Assembly (NCBI RefSeq): GCF_008710705.1
Contig: NZ_VYRZ01000002.1
Location: 62,001 to 126,000 of the forward strand
Source: Microbacterium radiodurans
Lineage (GTDB): Bacteria > Actinomycetota > Actinomycetes > Actinomycetales > Microbacteriaceae
DNA length: 64,000 nucleotides
Reading direction: 5' to 3'
The notes beneath the pieces were generated by a model. It was given only the letters and a program-made list of their open reading frames with translations, ran no database searches and was not told where the DNA came from. The translations under genes and the position numbers were made by a program. Below, piece by piece: positions 24,671 to 33,435 of this stretch. Numbering within the stretch: the first letter of the stretch is position 1; every line of letters starts with the position of its first letter.

Positions 24671-24719
24671 GAGAGCACCCAAACATGTGATGACAGAAAG
24701 TGAAAGATACTATTTTATG

Positions 24720-24725
24720 TAGACT
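24720..24725 (+). promoter_or_regulatory. -10 box for dehydrogenase gene in AT-rich intergenic region
   Basis: TAGACT lies in an unusually AT-rich stretch (24683-24725) between the divergent GntR and dehydrogenase genes. GATACTATTTTATG just upstream, read on the other strand, contains ATAGTATC. This resembles half of the GATATGATCATATC palindrome at 22441 and could be a weaker second regulator site. Confidence 0.35.
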
Positions 24726-24828
24726 CACCTCGAGCGCCGAGTCGACCCCTCGGCGCACCCGAATCCTAACGCGGGGGTTCCGGACGCCCGGCGGCACCGA
24801 CGCCACCCGCCCACCGAGAGGCGGCACC

Positions 24829-25845
24829 ATGCGCGCAGCATTCATCACCGGCAAGCAGGACATCGACATCCGGGATGTCCCGACTCCCGAGCCGGGCGCC
24901 GGTCAGGTGCGGATCCGGGTCGAGTACGTCGGCATCTGCGGGTCGGACCTGCACTACTACTTCGAGGGCGCGAACGGCGCGTTCGTCGTTCGCGAGCCCC
25001 TCGTCCCGGGCCACGAGCTGTCGGGCCGCATCGATCTGGATCCGACGGGGGAGTGGCCGTCCGGAACCCCGGTGACGGTCCACCCCGCGACCTTCGGCAC
25101 CCCCGTGGCCGCGTATGCCGAGTCGCCTCATCTCTGGCCGGGCGGCGCATACCTCGGCAGCGCGTCGACGTGGCCCCACACGCAGGGCGCGCTCGCCGAG
25201 CAGATCCTCGTCGACCGCGGCATGGTGCGGGTGCTGCCGGCGACGCTGCCGGTCGCCCGCGCCGTTCTCGCCGAACCCCTCGCCGTCGCGATGCACGGCC
25301 TGGCGAAGGCCGGGTCCGTCGACGGCGCCACGGTGCTCATCACCGGGTCGGGCCCGATCGGGCTGCTCGCCGTCGCCGCAGCCGTGGCGGCCGGAGCCGC
25401 CGAGGTGCATGCGACGGACGTCCTGTCAGGGCCCCTGGAGCGGGCGCGCGCCGTCGGTGCGACGCGCACGTTCGACGTCACCGTCGAGCAGCCGCCGGCT
25501 GACGCCTACGACATCGTGCTCGAGTGCTCGGGCGTCGCGGCATCCGTCTCGGCGGCGCTGCGCGCAGCTCGGCCGGCCGGCGCCGTCGTGCAGGTCGGCA
25601 TGATGCCGAACGAGCCGCGACCGGTGAACCTCGCTCCGTTCATCGCCAAGGAGGTGACCTACTCGGGCACCTTCCGGTTCGCCGACGAGATCGACGCAGC
25701 GGTCCGCCTGCTCGATGCGGAGCCCGGGATCGAGCGCGTCGTCACCCACACCATCGAGGCCGACGACGTGGTGTCGGCATTCGAGACGGCGCGCGACTCG
25801 CAGTCCTCCGGCAAGGTCGTCGTGGCCGTCTGGCCGACGGACTGA
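24829..25845 (+). CDS. Zinc-type alcohol/polyol dehydrogenase, L-idonate 5-dehydrogenase-like
   Basis: This 338-residue medium-chain dehydrogenase carries the catalytic-zinc ligands C37 (GICGSDLHYY), H62/E63 (GHE) and a later E149. The NAD(P) loop GSGPIGLLAVAAA follows. The pattern fits IdnD, which oxidises L-idonate to 5-keto-gluconate. The lobe that normally binds structural zinc (about residues 80-105) contains no cysteine. A matching IdnO reductase is not in the window, so idonate as substrate is a guess. ATG 24829 has GAGAGG upstream. Confidence 0.82.
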   Translation: MRAAFITGKQDIDIRDVPTPEPGAGQVRIRVEYVGICGSDLHYYFEGANGAFVVREPLVPGHELSGRIDLDPTGEWPSGTPVTVHPATFGTPVAAYAESPHLWPGGAYLGSASTWPHTQGALAEQILVDRGMVRVLPATLPVARAVLAEPLAVAMHGLAKAGSVDGATVLITGSGPIGLLAVAAAVAAGAAEVHATDVLSGPLERARAVGATRTFDVTVEQPPADAYDIVLECSGVAASVSAALRAARPAGAVVQVGMMPNEPRPVNLAPFIAKEVTYSGTFRFADEIDAAVRLLDAEPGIERVVTHTIEADDVVSAFETARDSQSSGKVVVAVWPTD

Positions 25846-25864
25846 CATCCGCCCGAGAACGACG

Positions 25865-25897
25865 CGAGCGCGCCGTCCCCGAGGGGCGGCGCGCTCG
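25865..25897. terminator. Terminator hairpin after the idonate-type dehydrogenase gene
   Basis: Eleven-base arms CGAGCGCGCCG (25865-25875) and CGGCGCGCTCG (25887-25897) are perfectly complementary, with inner CCCC/GGGG. It stands between two convergent genes. Confidence 0.75.
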
Positions 25898-25925
25898 TGC
25901 GCGAAGCGGGTGGGAGAGCGTGCGG

Positions 25926-26048
25926 TCAGCTCTTGCGGTATCCCTGGCGGCCCATCGAATACAGCGCGAGGGTGACCGAGACGATCGATCCGAGCGTCAT
26001 CGCACCGATGACCCACAGAAGCACGTGGGAGAGCCAGCCGTATTCCAT
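25926..26048 (-). CDS. 40-residue single-span membrane protein
   Basis: This is a very small gene with a perfect ribosome-binding site: GGAGG, four bases AATT, then ATG. The peptide has one hydrophobic helix (about residues 7-31, LSHVLLWVIGAMTLGSIVSV) and a basic tail ending GRQGYRKS, which suggests the C terminus stays in the cytosol. No family is recognised. Divergent rplY lies 219 bp away, and a terminator stands downstream. The strong start signal and the clean transmembrane profile make it likely to be real. Confidence 0.65.
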   Translation of the reverse strand: MEYGWLSHVLLWVIGAMTLGSIVSVTLALYSMGRQGYRKS

Positions 26049-26122
26049 AATTCCTCCGTGGCGTAGACGACGTCGCATCCACCTTACCGAGCGCTGGTAG
26101 AGTGGGCGTGTACTTCGGCGAG

Positions 26123-26162
26123 GGATGCTGCACGTCACCGCATCGGTGACGCACCGGCATCC
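26123..26162 (+). promoter_or_regulatory. Stem-loop in rplY leader
   Basis: GGATGC (26123-26128) pairs with GCATCC (26157-26162). Inside, CGTCACCG (26133-26140) pairs with CGGTGACG (26144-26151) around a three-base loop. A TAGAGT box at 26098-26103 puts it in the first part of a roughly 160-base leader of rplY. No U-run follows. Confidence 0.4.
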
Positions 26163-26267
26163 GTGATCGACGAGGGTGTGTGCAGGACGCTTCCTCTCCA
26201 CGCGCTCGCGTTCGCGTCGAACCCGCATACCGCTACCAGGGCTTCTCCGGCCCGCAAGGAGAGACGC

Positions 26268-26912
26268 ATGTCCACCGAGACCGACACCAAGGTCAACGCC
26301 GAGACGCGCACGAACTTCGGCAAGGGCTTCGCCCGCCGTCTGCGTGCCGCCGGCCAGATCCCCGCCGTCATCTACGGCCACGGCACCGAGCCGGTGCACG
26401 TCGCCCTGCCCGGCCACCAGATGCTCCTGCTCGTGCGCCGCGCGAACGCGGTCATCGAGCTCGTCGTCGACGGCGCCGAGCAGCTCGTGCTCGTCAAGGA
26501 CGTTCAGCGCGACCCGGTGCGCCAGATCATCGAGCACATCGACCTGCTCGTCGTGAAGAAGGGCGAGAAGGTCCACGTCGACGTTCCCGTCGTCGTCACC
26601 GGCGAGCCCTTCGCGGGCACCATCGCGACGCAGGATGCGGCGTCGATCTCGCTCGAGGTCGAGGCGACCCACATTCCGAACACGCTCGAGGTCGACGTCG
26701 AGGGCCTCGAGGACGGCGCGCGCATCACGGCCGCCGACCTGACGCTCCCGCGCGGCGCCGCGCTGCTGGCCGACCCCGAGACGCTCGTCGTCGCGGTCTC
26801 GGTGCCCGCTGCGACCCTCGCGGCCGTCGAGGAGATCGAGGCCGCCGACGAGGCGACCGCCGCCGAGCAGGCCGATGAGGCCGAGGCCGAGGGCGACGAG
26901 AAGTCCGAGTAA
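26268..26912 (+). CDS. rplY: 50S ribosomal protein L25, Ctc type
   Basis: L25 binds 5S rRNA. This 214-residue form is the long Ctc type: an N-terminal L25 domain (NFGKGFARRLRAAGQIPAVIYG), a beta-rich TL5 C-terminal domain, and an acidic Glu/Ala-rich tail from residue 185. ATG 26268 follows AAGGAGAG. The long leader and downstream terminator make it a single-gene unit. The neighbouring pth is the usual partner in bacteria. Confidence 0.95.
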   Translation: MSTETDTKVNAETRTNFGKGFARRLRAAGQIPAVIYGHGTEPVHVALPGHQMLLLVRRANAVIELVVDGAEQLVLVKDVQRDPVRQIIEHIDLLVVKKGEKVHVDVPVVVTGEPFAGTIATQDAASISLEVEATHIPNTLEVDVEGLEDGARITAADLTLPRGAALLADPETLVVAVSVPAATLAAVEEIEAADEATAAEQADEAEAEGDEKSE

Positions 26913-26924
26913 GGCACACCCCTG

Positions 26925-26960
26925 CGGAGCCCGCTCTCACCACGGTGGGGGCGGGCTCCG
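26925..26960 (+). terminator. Terminator after rplY
   Basis: CGGAGCCCGC (26925-26934) pairs perfectly with GCGGGCTCCG (26951-26960), immediately before the pth gene. Confidence 0.6.
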
Positions 26961-26978
26961 TCGTTCGGAAGGCAGGCC

Positions 26979-27560
26979 ATGGCAGACACCTGGCTCATCA
27001 TCGGACTCGGCAATCCGGGTCCGCGGTACGCTCCCACGCGGCACAACATCGGGCAGATGGTCATCGACGAGCTGGTCCGCCGTCGAGGTGAGACGCTCCG
27101 GTCCCACAAGGCGAACGCCCTCGCGGCCGAGTCCTGGCTGCGGCCGGGCGCGGCGAAGATGGTGCTCGCGAAGCCGAAGACCTTCATGAACGTCTCGGGA
27201 GGGCCGGCCGCCGGTCTCGCGAGCTTCTACGGGGTCGCTCCCGAACGCGTCGTGGTGGTCCATGACGAGCTGGACATCCCGTTCGACACCATCAAGCTCA
27301 AGACCGGGGGAGGTCACGGCGGCCACAACGGCGTCCGCGACGTCGCCAAAGCGCTCGGCACGCCCGACTTCCCACGCGTGCGCGTCGGCATCGGCCGACC
27401 GGTCGGCGCGCAGGATCCGGCGGACTGGGTCCTCGATCCGTTCTCGCCGGCGGAGCGGAAGACCCTCGAGATCCTCGTTTCCGACGCGGCGGACGCCGTG
27501 GAGACCGTGGTCGAAGACGGCCTTCTCGCCGCTCAGCAGCGGTTCCACGCGCCACGCTGA
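26979..27560 (+). CDS. pth: Peptidyl-tRNA hydrolase
   Basis: Pth recycles peptidyl-tRNA released from stalled ribosomes. The 193-residue protein has GLGNPGPRYAPTRHNIG with the catalytic histidine, KPKTFMNVSGGP, and VHDELDIPF with a conserved Asp. GGGHGGHNGVRD, the substrate loop, follows. ATG 26979 is preceded by GGAAGGCAGGCC. It lies 66 bases after rplY. Confidence 0.95.
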   Translation: MADTWLIIGLGNPGPRYAPTRHNIGQMVIDELVRRRGETLRSHKANALAAESWLRPGAAKMVLAKPKTFMNVSGGPAAGLASFYGVAPERVVVVHDELDIPFDTIKLKTGGGHGGHNGVRDVAKALGTPDFPRVRVGIGRPVGAQDPADWVLDPFSPAERKTLEILVSDAADAVETVVEDGLLAAQQRFHAPR

Positions 27561-27604
27561 GCGCGCGGCCGCCGAGCGGCGGTCGAAGCTCCAGCGGGCC
27601 CCGA

Positions 27605-28051
27605 TCAGCCCGTGACGGCCAGGGCGGCGGAACCGGCCGCGAGCGCGACGACCGGGCCCAGAGCGGCCGTGACGATGGCGGCGACGCCGAGCGCGCGACC
27701 GCGCCGGCCGACCACCGCGACGATGCCCAGCACGATCGCCGCCGTCCACAGGGCCGCCGCCGACCAGAAGACGATCTCGACGACGAGGACCCAGCCGCGC
27801 ACGGGCGACAGGGCTCGCAGGTCGCCGCCGCTGGCCAGCAGGTCCGCGATGGCGCCGCTCGCGCCGAACCGCGCACCGGCGAGGGCGTTCGCGATGACCG
27901 CCGCGCACAGCGTGAGCGCGGCGGTCGCGGCGGCGGCGATGCCGACGGCCCGCGAGCGTCGTGCCGCCGGGGACGGCGGCAGGGTTCCCGGCGGCGGGAC
28001 GCGGTAGGGGGCGGCGAAGGCCGGATTCCCGGCCGGAGGGGGCGTGCTCAC
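27605..28051 (-). CDS. Small membrane protein, unknown function
   Basis: This hypothetical protein of about 148 residues starts at GTG 28051; an ATG three codons upstream (28060) is also possible. A Pro-rich N terminus of about 40 residues is followed by about three hydrophobic segments (AAAATAALTLCAAVIANALA; VEIVFWSAAALWTAAIVLG; AIVTAALGPVVALAAG). The arrangement is seen in many actinobacterial DUF4190-like or Pro-rich membrane proteins, but I recognise no family with confidence. It is convergent with pth and divergent from mfd. Confidence 0.7.
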   Translation of the reverse strand: MSTPPPAGNPAFAAPYRVPPPGTLPPSPAARRSRAVGIAAAATAALTLCAAVIANALAGARFGASGAIADLLASGGDLRALSPVRGWVLVVEIVFWSAAALWTAAIVLGIVAVVGRRGRALGVAAIVTAALGPVVALAAGSAALAVTG

Positions 28052-28107
28052 CCTGCCCATCCTAGAAAGGTCGAGGCCGGCCGAGCGCCCGTGTCGGCGG
28101 CCGGAGG

Positions 28108-28113
28108 TAGGCT
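28108..28113 (+). promoter_or_regulatory. -10 box for leaderless mfd mRNA
   Basis: TAGGCT ends six bases before GTG 28120, and no Shine-Dalgarno is present. Confidence 0.55.
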
Positions 28114-28119
28114 TCTCCG

Positions 28120-31100
28120 GTGACAGTTCCCGGGATCGTGCGCGCCCTTTCGCAGGCTGACTCCTTCCGGGAGGCGGTGGCCGCCGGCAGTTCCGGCAGC
28201 GTCGACGTCGCCCTGGCCGACGGCCTGGATGCGCCGTTGCTGGCGGCACTCATCGACCGGCGCCGCGCCGCCGGCCAGCCTCCCGTGATCCTCGTGATCG
28301 CGCCGACCGGCCGCCGTGCCGAGACGATCGGACAGGCGATCACGTGCCTGCGACCCGACGCCGCCGTCATGCACTTCCCGGCATGGGAGACGCTTCCGCA
28401 TGAGCGGTTGAGCCCCAGTGCCGAGACCGTGGGACGCCGACTCGAGGTGCTGCGCACCCTGGCCGCGCATCACGGCGACGCCCCCCTCGTCGTCACGGCG
28501 TCGGTGCGCGGGGCGCTGCAGCCCATCGCCGCAGGACTGACCGAGGCCGAGCCCGTACGCCTGGTCGTCGGAGCGCGCGGCGCCGAGCTCGAGAACGTCG
28601 TACGCCGGCTCGTCGAGCTCGCCTACCACCGGGTCGACATGGTGTCGCGCCGCGGCGAGTTCGCGGTGCGCGGCGGCATCCTGGACGTCTTCCCCGCCGC
28701 CGCCGACCACCCGCTCCGCGTCGATTTCTTCGGCGACGAGGTCGACCAGATCCGCGCCTTCTCGATCGCCGATCAGCGATCGCTTCCCGGCGAGATCACC
28801 TCGGCCGAGCTCCTGCCCGCACGCGAACTGCTGCTGACGGATGCCGTCCGCGAGCGCGCGCGGGGGATGACGGCATCCTTCCCCAGCCTCACCGGCATGC
28901 TCGAGAAGATGTCCGAGGGCATCCCCGTCGAGGGCATGGAGTCGCTGCTCCCGGCGCTCGTCGACCGGGTCGTTCCGCTCGTCGACTATCTGCCGCGCGG
29001 GGCCGGGATCGCCCTCGTCGATCCCGAGAGGTCGCGGACGCGCGCACGCACCCTCGGCGAGACCAACCGGGAGTTCCTCGAGGCCGCGTGGAGCGCCGCG
29101 ACGGCGGGCGCCGACAGTCCCGTCGACCTCCGGGCCGGCGACTTCCTGACCCTTCCCGAGCTGCGGGAGGCGGCGCGCGAGCGCTCGGGGCCGTGGTGGG
29201 AGCTGAGCGCGTTCGACTCCGGTGCCGCCGATGCGCTGGCCGAAGGACTCACCGATACCGAGGGCGGCGGAGACGTCGACCGCCGCATCACGGCGTCGGC
29301 CATCCCCTCGTTCTCGGGCAACGTCGACGGCGCGACGACCTACATCGGCGGCCTTCTCGCGCAGGGGTGGCGGGTCGTGGTCACGGCGTCGGGCCCGGGC
29401 CTCGTCGATCGCGCTCGCGACGTCCTGGCCGAGCGCGGCATCGCGGCGCGCACGGCCGGTGACGTCACGGACCTGACGGACGAGCCGGTGGCCGTGTGCG
29501 TCGTCGCCTCGCTCGAGCGCGGCTTCGAGGCACCCGAGGCCCGGCTGGCGGTGCTCACCGAGAGCGAGTTCTACGGACGCACGATCGGCGGCGACGGTCG
29601 CGTCGTCAAGAAGCTCGCCTCGCGCCGTCGGAACGTGGTCGATCCGCTCCAGCTCAAGCCCGGCGACGTCGTCGTCCACGCGACCCACGGCATCGGCAAG
29701 TTCGTCGAGCTCGTCCAGCGCGAGGTCTCGTCGGGCGGCCGCAATGCCGTCAAGACCCAGCGCGAGTACCTCGTGCTCGAGTACGCGCCGGCCAAGCGCG
29801 GCTACCCGGGCGACAAGCTCTTCGTGCCGACCGATCAGCTCGACCAGCTCTCCCGCTACGTCGGCGGCGAGGCGCCGGTGCTGTCGAAGATGGGCGGCAG
29901 CGACTGGGCCGCGGCGAAGGGCAAGGCTCGCAAGGCGGTGCGCGACATCGCCGTCGAGCTCGTCAAGCTCTACTCCGCGCGCATGGCTTCGAAGGGGCAC
30001 GCGTTCGGTCCCGACACGCCGTGGCAGCGCGAGCTGGAGGAGGCCTTCCCGTTCGCCGAGACCCCCGACCAGCTGCAGACGATCGACGAGATCAAAGCCG
30101 ACATGGAGAAGCCGATCCCGATGGACCGACTGCTGTCGGGAGATGTCGGCTTCGGCAAGACCGAGGTCGCCGTGCGCGCGGCCTTCAAGGCGATCCAGGA
30201 GGGCAAGCAGGTCGCCATGCTCGTGCCCACGACGCTGCTCGCCAAGCAGCATCTCGAGACGTTCTCCGAGCGTTTCGCGGGCTTCCCCGTGAAGGTGCGG
30301 TCGCTCTCGCGGTTCCAGACGGCGAAGGAGGCGCGCGACACCGTCGCCGGTCTCACCGACGGCACCGTCGACATGGTCATCGGCACCCACCGCATCCTCA
30401 CCGAGCAGGTCGTGTTCAAAGACCTCGGCCTCCTCATCGTCGACGAGGAGCAGCGGTTCGGCGTCGAGCACAAGGACGCCCTGAAGAAGCTCAAGACGGG
30501 CGTCGACATCCTCGCGATGAGCGCCACCCCGATCCCGCGCACGCTCGAGATGGCGGTCACCGGCATCCGAGAGATGTCGACTCTCGCGACCCCGCCCGAG
30601 GACCGGCATCCGATCCTCACCTACGTCGGACCGCGAAGCGACAAGCAGATCGCCGCCGCGATCCGGCGCGAGCTCCTGCGCGAAGGGCAGGTGTTCTTCG
30701 TGCACAACCGCGTGCAGTCGATCCAGCGCGTCGCGGCTCAGCTCGGCGAGCTGGTGCCCGAGGCTCGCATCGCTGTCGCGCACGGTCAGATGGGGGAGCA
30801 CCAGCTCGAGCAGGTGGTCGACGACTTCTGGGAGCGGCGCGCGGATGTGCTCGTCTCCACGACGATCGTCGAGACCGGTCTCGACATCTCCAACGCGAAC
30901 ACCATCATCATCGACCGTGCCGACAAGTACGGCCTCAGCCAGCTGCACCAGCTGCGCGGACGCGTCGGACGCGGCCGGGAACGCGCGTACGCGTACTTCC
31001 TCTACGACGAGAACAAGCCGCTGAGCGAGACCGCCGCCGACCGCCTCGAGACGATCGCGGTGAACAACGACCTCGGCTCGGGGATGCAGGTCGCCCTGAA

Positions 31101-31722
31101 GGACCTCGAGCTGCGTGGCGCGGGCAACCTGCTGGGCGCCGAGCAGGCCGGGCACATCGCGGGCGTCGGGTTCGACCTGTATCTGCGCATGATCGGCGAA
31201 GCGGTCTCGACGTTCCGCGGCGAGGAGGTCGACGGACCCGCCGAGCTCCGCCTCGAGCTGCCGGTCGCGGCCCGCATCCCGGACGAGTACATCGACAGCG
31301 AGCGGCTTCGCCTCGAGGCCTACCAGAAGCTCTCGGCGGCCGCGGCGGTGTCGGCCAAGGACGACGCGATCGATCTCGTCGTCGACGAGCTCACCGACCG
31401 TTACGGCCGGCCGCCGCAGGAGGTCACCGGCCTCGTCGCCGTGGCACGCCTGCGCCGGCGCGCCGCCCAGTCCGGTCTCACCGACGTCGTCGCGATGGGC
31501 GCGAACCTGCGGATCGCGCCCGCGCGGCTGCCTGAGTCCATGCGTATCCGCGTGCAGCGGCTCTACCCGAAGGCCAAGCTGCTGGCCGGCGGCGAAGCGC
31601 TCGTCGTGCCGCTGCCGTCGGCCGGCGGCACGCCTCTCGGCGACGCGGACCTCATCACCTGGACGGGGCAGCTCCTCGACCAGCTCTTCCCGCTGCCCGC
31701 GAAGGAGTCGGCGACGGTCTGA
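28120..31722 (+). CDS. mfd: Transcription-repair coupling factor
   Basis: Mfd pushes stalled RNA polymerase off DNA lesions and recruits UvrA. The 1200 residues show the full order. A UvrB-like N-terminal region comes first. The RNA polymerase-interacting domain (PGDVVVHATHGIGKFVEL) begins near residue 513. The translocase follows, with Walker A LLSGDVGFGKTEVAVRAA and DEEQ box IVDEEQRFG. GRVGRGRERAYAYF motif VI and the C-terminal TRCF domain complete it. Length is typical. Confidence 0.97.
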   Translation: MTVPGIVRALSQADSFREAVAAGSSGSVDVALADGLDAPLLAALIDRRRAAGQPPVILVIAPTGRRAETIGQAITCLRPDAAVMHFPAWETLPHERLSPSAETVGRRLEVLRTLAAHHGDAPLVVTASVRGALQPIAAGLTEAEPVRLVVGARGAELENVVRRLVELAYHRVDMVSRRGEFAVRGGILDVFPAAADHPLRVDFFGDEVDQIRAFSIADQRSLPGEITSAELLPARELLLTDAVRERARGMTASFPSLTGMLEKMSEGIPVEGMESLLPALVDRVVPLVDYLPRGAGIALVDPERSRTRARTLGETNREFLEAAWSAATAGADSPVDLRAGDFLTLPELREAARERSGPWWELSAFDSGAADALAEGLTDTEGGGDVDRRITASAIPSFSGNVDGATTYIGGLLAQGWRVVVTASGPGLVDRARDVLAERGIAARTAGDVTDLTDEPVAVCVVASLERGFEAPEARLAVLTESEFYGRTIGGDGRVVKKLASRRRNVVDPLQLKPGDVVVHATHGIGKFVELVQREVSSGGRNAVKTQREYLVLEYAPAKRGYPGDKLFVPTDQLDQLSRYVGGEAPVLSKMGGSDWAAAKGKARKAVRDIAVELVKLYSARMASKGHAFGPDTPWQRELEEAFPFAETPDQLQTIDEIKADMEKPIPMDRLLSGDVGFGKTEVAVRAAFKAIQEGKQVAMLVPTTLLAKQHLETFSERFAGFPVKVRSLSRFQTAKEARDTVAGLTDGTVDMVIGTHRILTEQVVFKDLGLLIVDEEQRFGVEHKDALKKLKTGVDILAMSATPIPRTLEMAVTGIREMSTLATPPEDRHPILTYVGPRSDKQIAAAIRRELLREGQVFFVHNRVQSIQRVAAQLGELVPEARIAVAHGQMGEHQLEQVVDDFWERRADVLVSTTIVETGLDISNANTIIIDRADKYGLSQLHQLRGRVGRGRERAYAYFLYDENKPLSETAADRLETIAVNNDLGSGMQVALKDLELRGAGNLLGAEQAGHIAGVGFDLYLRMIGEAVSTFRGEEVDGPAELRLELPVAARIPDEYIDSERLRLEAYQKLSAAAAVSAKDDAIDLVVDELTDRYGRPPQEVTGLVAVARLRRRAAQSGLTDVVAMGANLRIAPARLPESMRIRVQRLYPKAKLLAGGEALVVPLPSAGGTPLGDADLITWTGQLLDQLFPLPAKESATV

Positions 31723-31750
31723 GCCGGATGCGAGGCGGCTCCCGGCGGCC

Positions 31751-33223
31751 TCAGAGCGTGATCGCGCCGGTCGCGAGAAGGACGATCGCCGCGAGGGCGC
31801 CGGCGATGCCGATCACCAGGAGGACGACCTCGACCGGGGTGAACGGCCGCTCGCCGGCCCGCCGGCGCGCGGCGACGTACAGCACCGAGCCGGGCACGAT
31901 GATGAGCAGCGACAGCAGCAGATAGGCGGGACCGGCGGCGTAGAGGAGGAACGCCGTATAGGCGGTGGCGATCACCGTGAGGGCGATCTGCAGCATCCGT
32001 CGGCGGCGGGCCGGGCTCTCGCCCTCGGGGTCGACGCCGCCGTCCCGGCCGAGGGCGACCTTCAGCGCGTAGGCCGCTGAGAGCACGAACGGGATGAGCA
32101 CCAGCACGCTCGTGAGGTCGAGTGCGACGTCGAAGGCGTTCTCGGCGAAGAGCACGACCACGAGCAGCACCTGGACCATCACCGTCGACAGCGTCAGCGC
32201 GCCGACGGGGGCGTCGTGCGCATTCGTCCGCGAGAGGAAGCGCGGCAGGTCACCGGAGCGCGAGGCCTGAAGCAGCACCTCCGCGGCCATGAGCGTCCAC
32301 GACAGGTAGGCGCCGAGGACGGCCACGATGAGCGCGACGCCGACGAACACCGCGCCGACGGGGCCCACGACCGCCTCGAGGACGCCGCCGAGCGACGGCT
32401 CCGAGAGGGCGGCGATCTCGTCGCGCGGCAGGACGCCGTACGAGACGACGGTCACCGAGGCGAAGATGGCCAGGACGCTGAGGAAGCCGAGGAGCGTCGC
32501 GCGTCCGACGTCGCGGCGCGAGCGAGCGTGACGCGAGTTGACGCTCGCGCCCTCGATGCCGATGAAGACGAAGACCGTGACGAGCATCGTCGCGCGGATC
32601 TGGTCCCAGATCGGGATGCCGGGCGTGCCGGCCCAGTTGGCGGCGAACACGGCGGGGTCGAAGACGGTGAGGCACAGGACGATGAACAGCACGATCGGCA
32701 CCGTCTTGGCGATGCTGACGACGCGGTTCACTGCCGACGCGACGCGGACTCCGCGGCGGATGAGCACGTAGAAGAGCCACAGACCGATCGATGCCAGCGC
32801 GACGGCCAGCGGCGTGTCGCCCGCGCCGAGCCCGGGGACCACGGCACCGAGGGTCGACATGATGAAGACCCAGTAGAAGACGTTCCCGGCGCACGCACTC
32901 GCCCAGTAGCCGAAGGCCGAGACGTATCCGAGGTATCGCCCGAAGCCCGCCCGCGCGTAGCTGTAGACGCCGGCGTCGAGGTTCGGCCGCCGCACGGCGA
33001 GCAGCTGGAACGCGAACGCGAGGGTCAGCATCCCGCCGCCGGCGATCGCCCAGGCGACGAGGGCGCCCGCGACTCCGGTCTCGGATGCGAATCCGGCCGG
33101 GAGCGAGAAGACCCCCGCGCCGACCATCGAGCCCACGACGAACGTCGAGAGCGTGAGCATCGAGACACGGGTCGATCCCGCCTCGCCGGGTGCGGTGGCG
33201 GGGGACGTCGGAGCAGCAGACAC
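31751..33223 (-). CDS. APC-family amino acid permease/antiporter
   Basis: This 490-residue transporter has about twelve to thirteen membrane helices. The N-terminal VVGSMVGAGVFSLPAGFA is the conserved substrate-binding unwound helix of APC proteins. GVYSYARAGFGRYLGYVSAFGYW is typical of basic amino-acid/polyamine antiporters such as arginine/ornithine exchangers. No arginine deiminase genes are nearby, so the substrate is uncertain. The GTG start has TAGGGT eight bases upstream, giving an almost leaderless message. Confidence 0.85.
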   Translation of the reverse strand: MSAAPTSPATAPGEAGSTRVSMLTLSTFVVGSMVGAGVFSLPAGFASETGVAGALVAWAIAGGGMLTLAFAFQLLAVRRPNLDAGVYSYARAGFGRYLGYVSAFGYWASACAGNVFYWVFIMSTLGAVVPGLGAGDTPLAVALASIGLWLFYVLIRRGVRVASAVNRVVSIAKTVPIVLFIVLCLTVFDPAVFAANWAGTPGIPIWDQIRATMLVTVFVFIGIEGASVNSRHARSRRDVGRATLLGFLSVLAIFASVTVVSYGVLPRDEIAALSEPSLGGVLEAVVGPVGAVFVGVALIVAVLGAYLSWTLMAAEVLLQASRSGDLPRFLSRTNAHDAPVGALTLSTVMVQVLLVVVLFAENAFDVALDLTSVLVLIPFVLSAAYALKVALGRDGGVDPEGESPARRRRMLQIALTVIATAYTAFLLYAAGPAYLLLSLLIIVPGSVLYVAARRRAGERPFTPVEVVLLVIGIAGALAAIVLLATGAITL

Positions 33224-33283
33224 GGGTTACCACCCTATGCGAGGCCGGCGCGCCCGGGAGCGTCCCGTCTCCGGCGCACGCCC

Positions 33284-33414
33284 GGACTCGTCGCCTGCTG
33301 CGGTCACCGGGAGTCCCATCAAGCAGAAAGCGACGACTCCGTCGACACGCACCATGCGGACTCGTCGCCTTCTGCGGTCACCTTGGGCCCTATGAAGCAG
33401 AATGCGACGACTCC
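33284..33414. repeat. Tandem pair of 74-bp repeats, each an imperfect inverted repeat
   Basis: Two copies start at 33284 and 33358. Each begins GGACTCGTCGCC(T/G... )CTGC and ends GCAGAA(A/T)GCGACGACTCC, and these ends can pair as near-perfect 18-base arms around a roughly 21-base variable centre. The copies differ mostly in the centre. They lie between the ppc stop and the permease start, on the strand of both genes. Confidence 0.75.
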
Positions 33415-33435
33415 GTCGACGCGTGAAGCGGGGGA

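Noticed and set aside
27569..27582. CCGCC-GAGC-GGCGG hairpin between pth and the small membrane gene
   Set aside because: A five-base stem is too short to claim as a terminator.
28048..31155. 1035-codon minus-strand frame opposite mfd
   Set aside because: It is antisense to an unmistakable mfd and has His/Arg/Asp-rich low-complexity composition typical of shadows.
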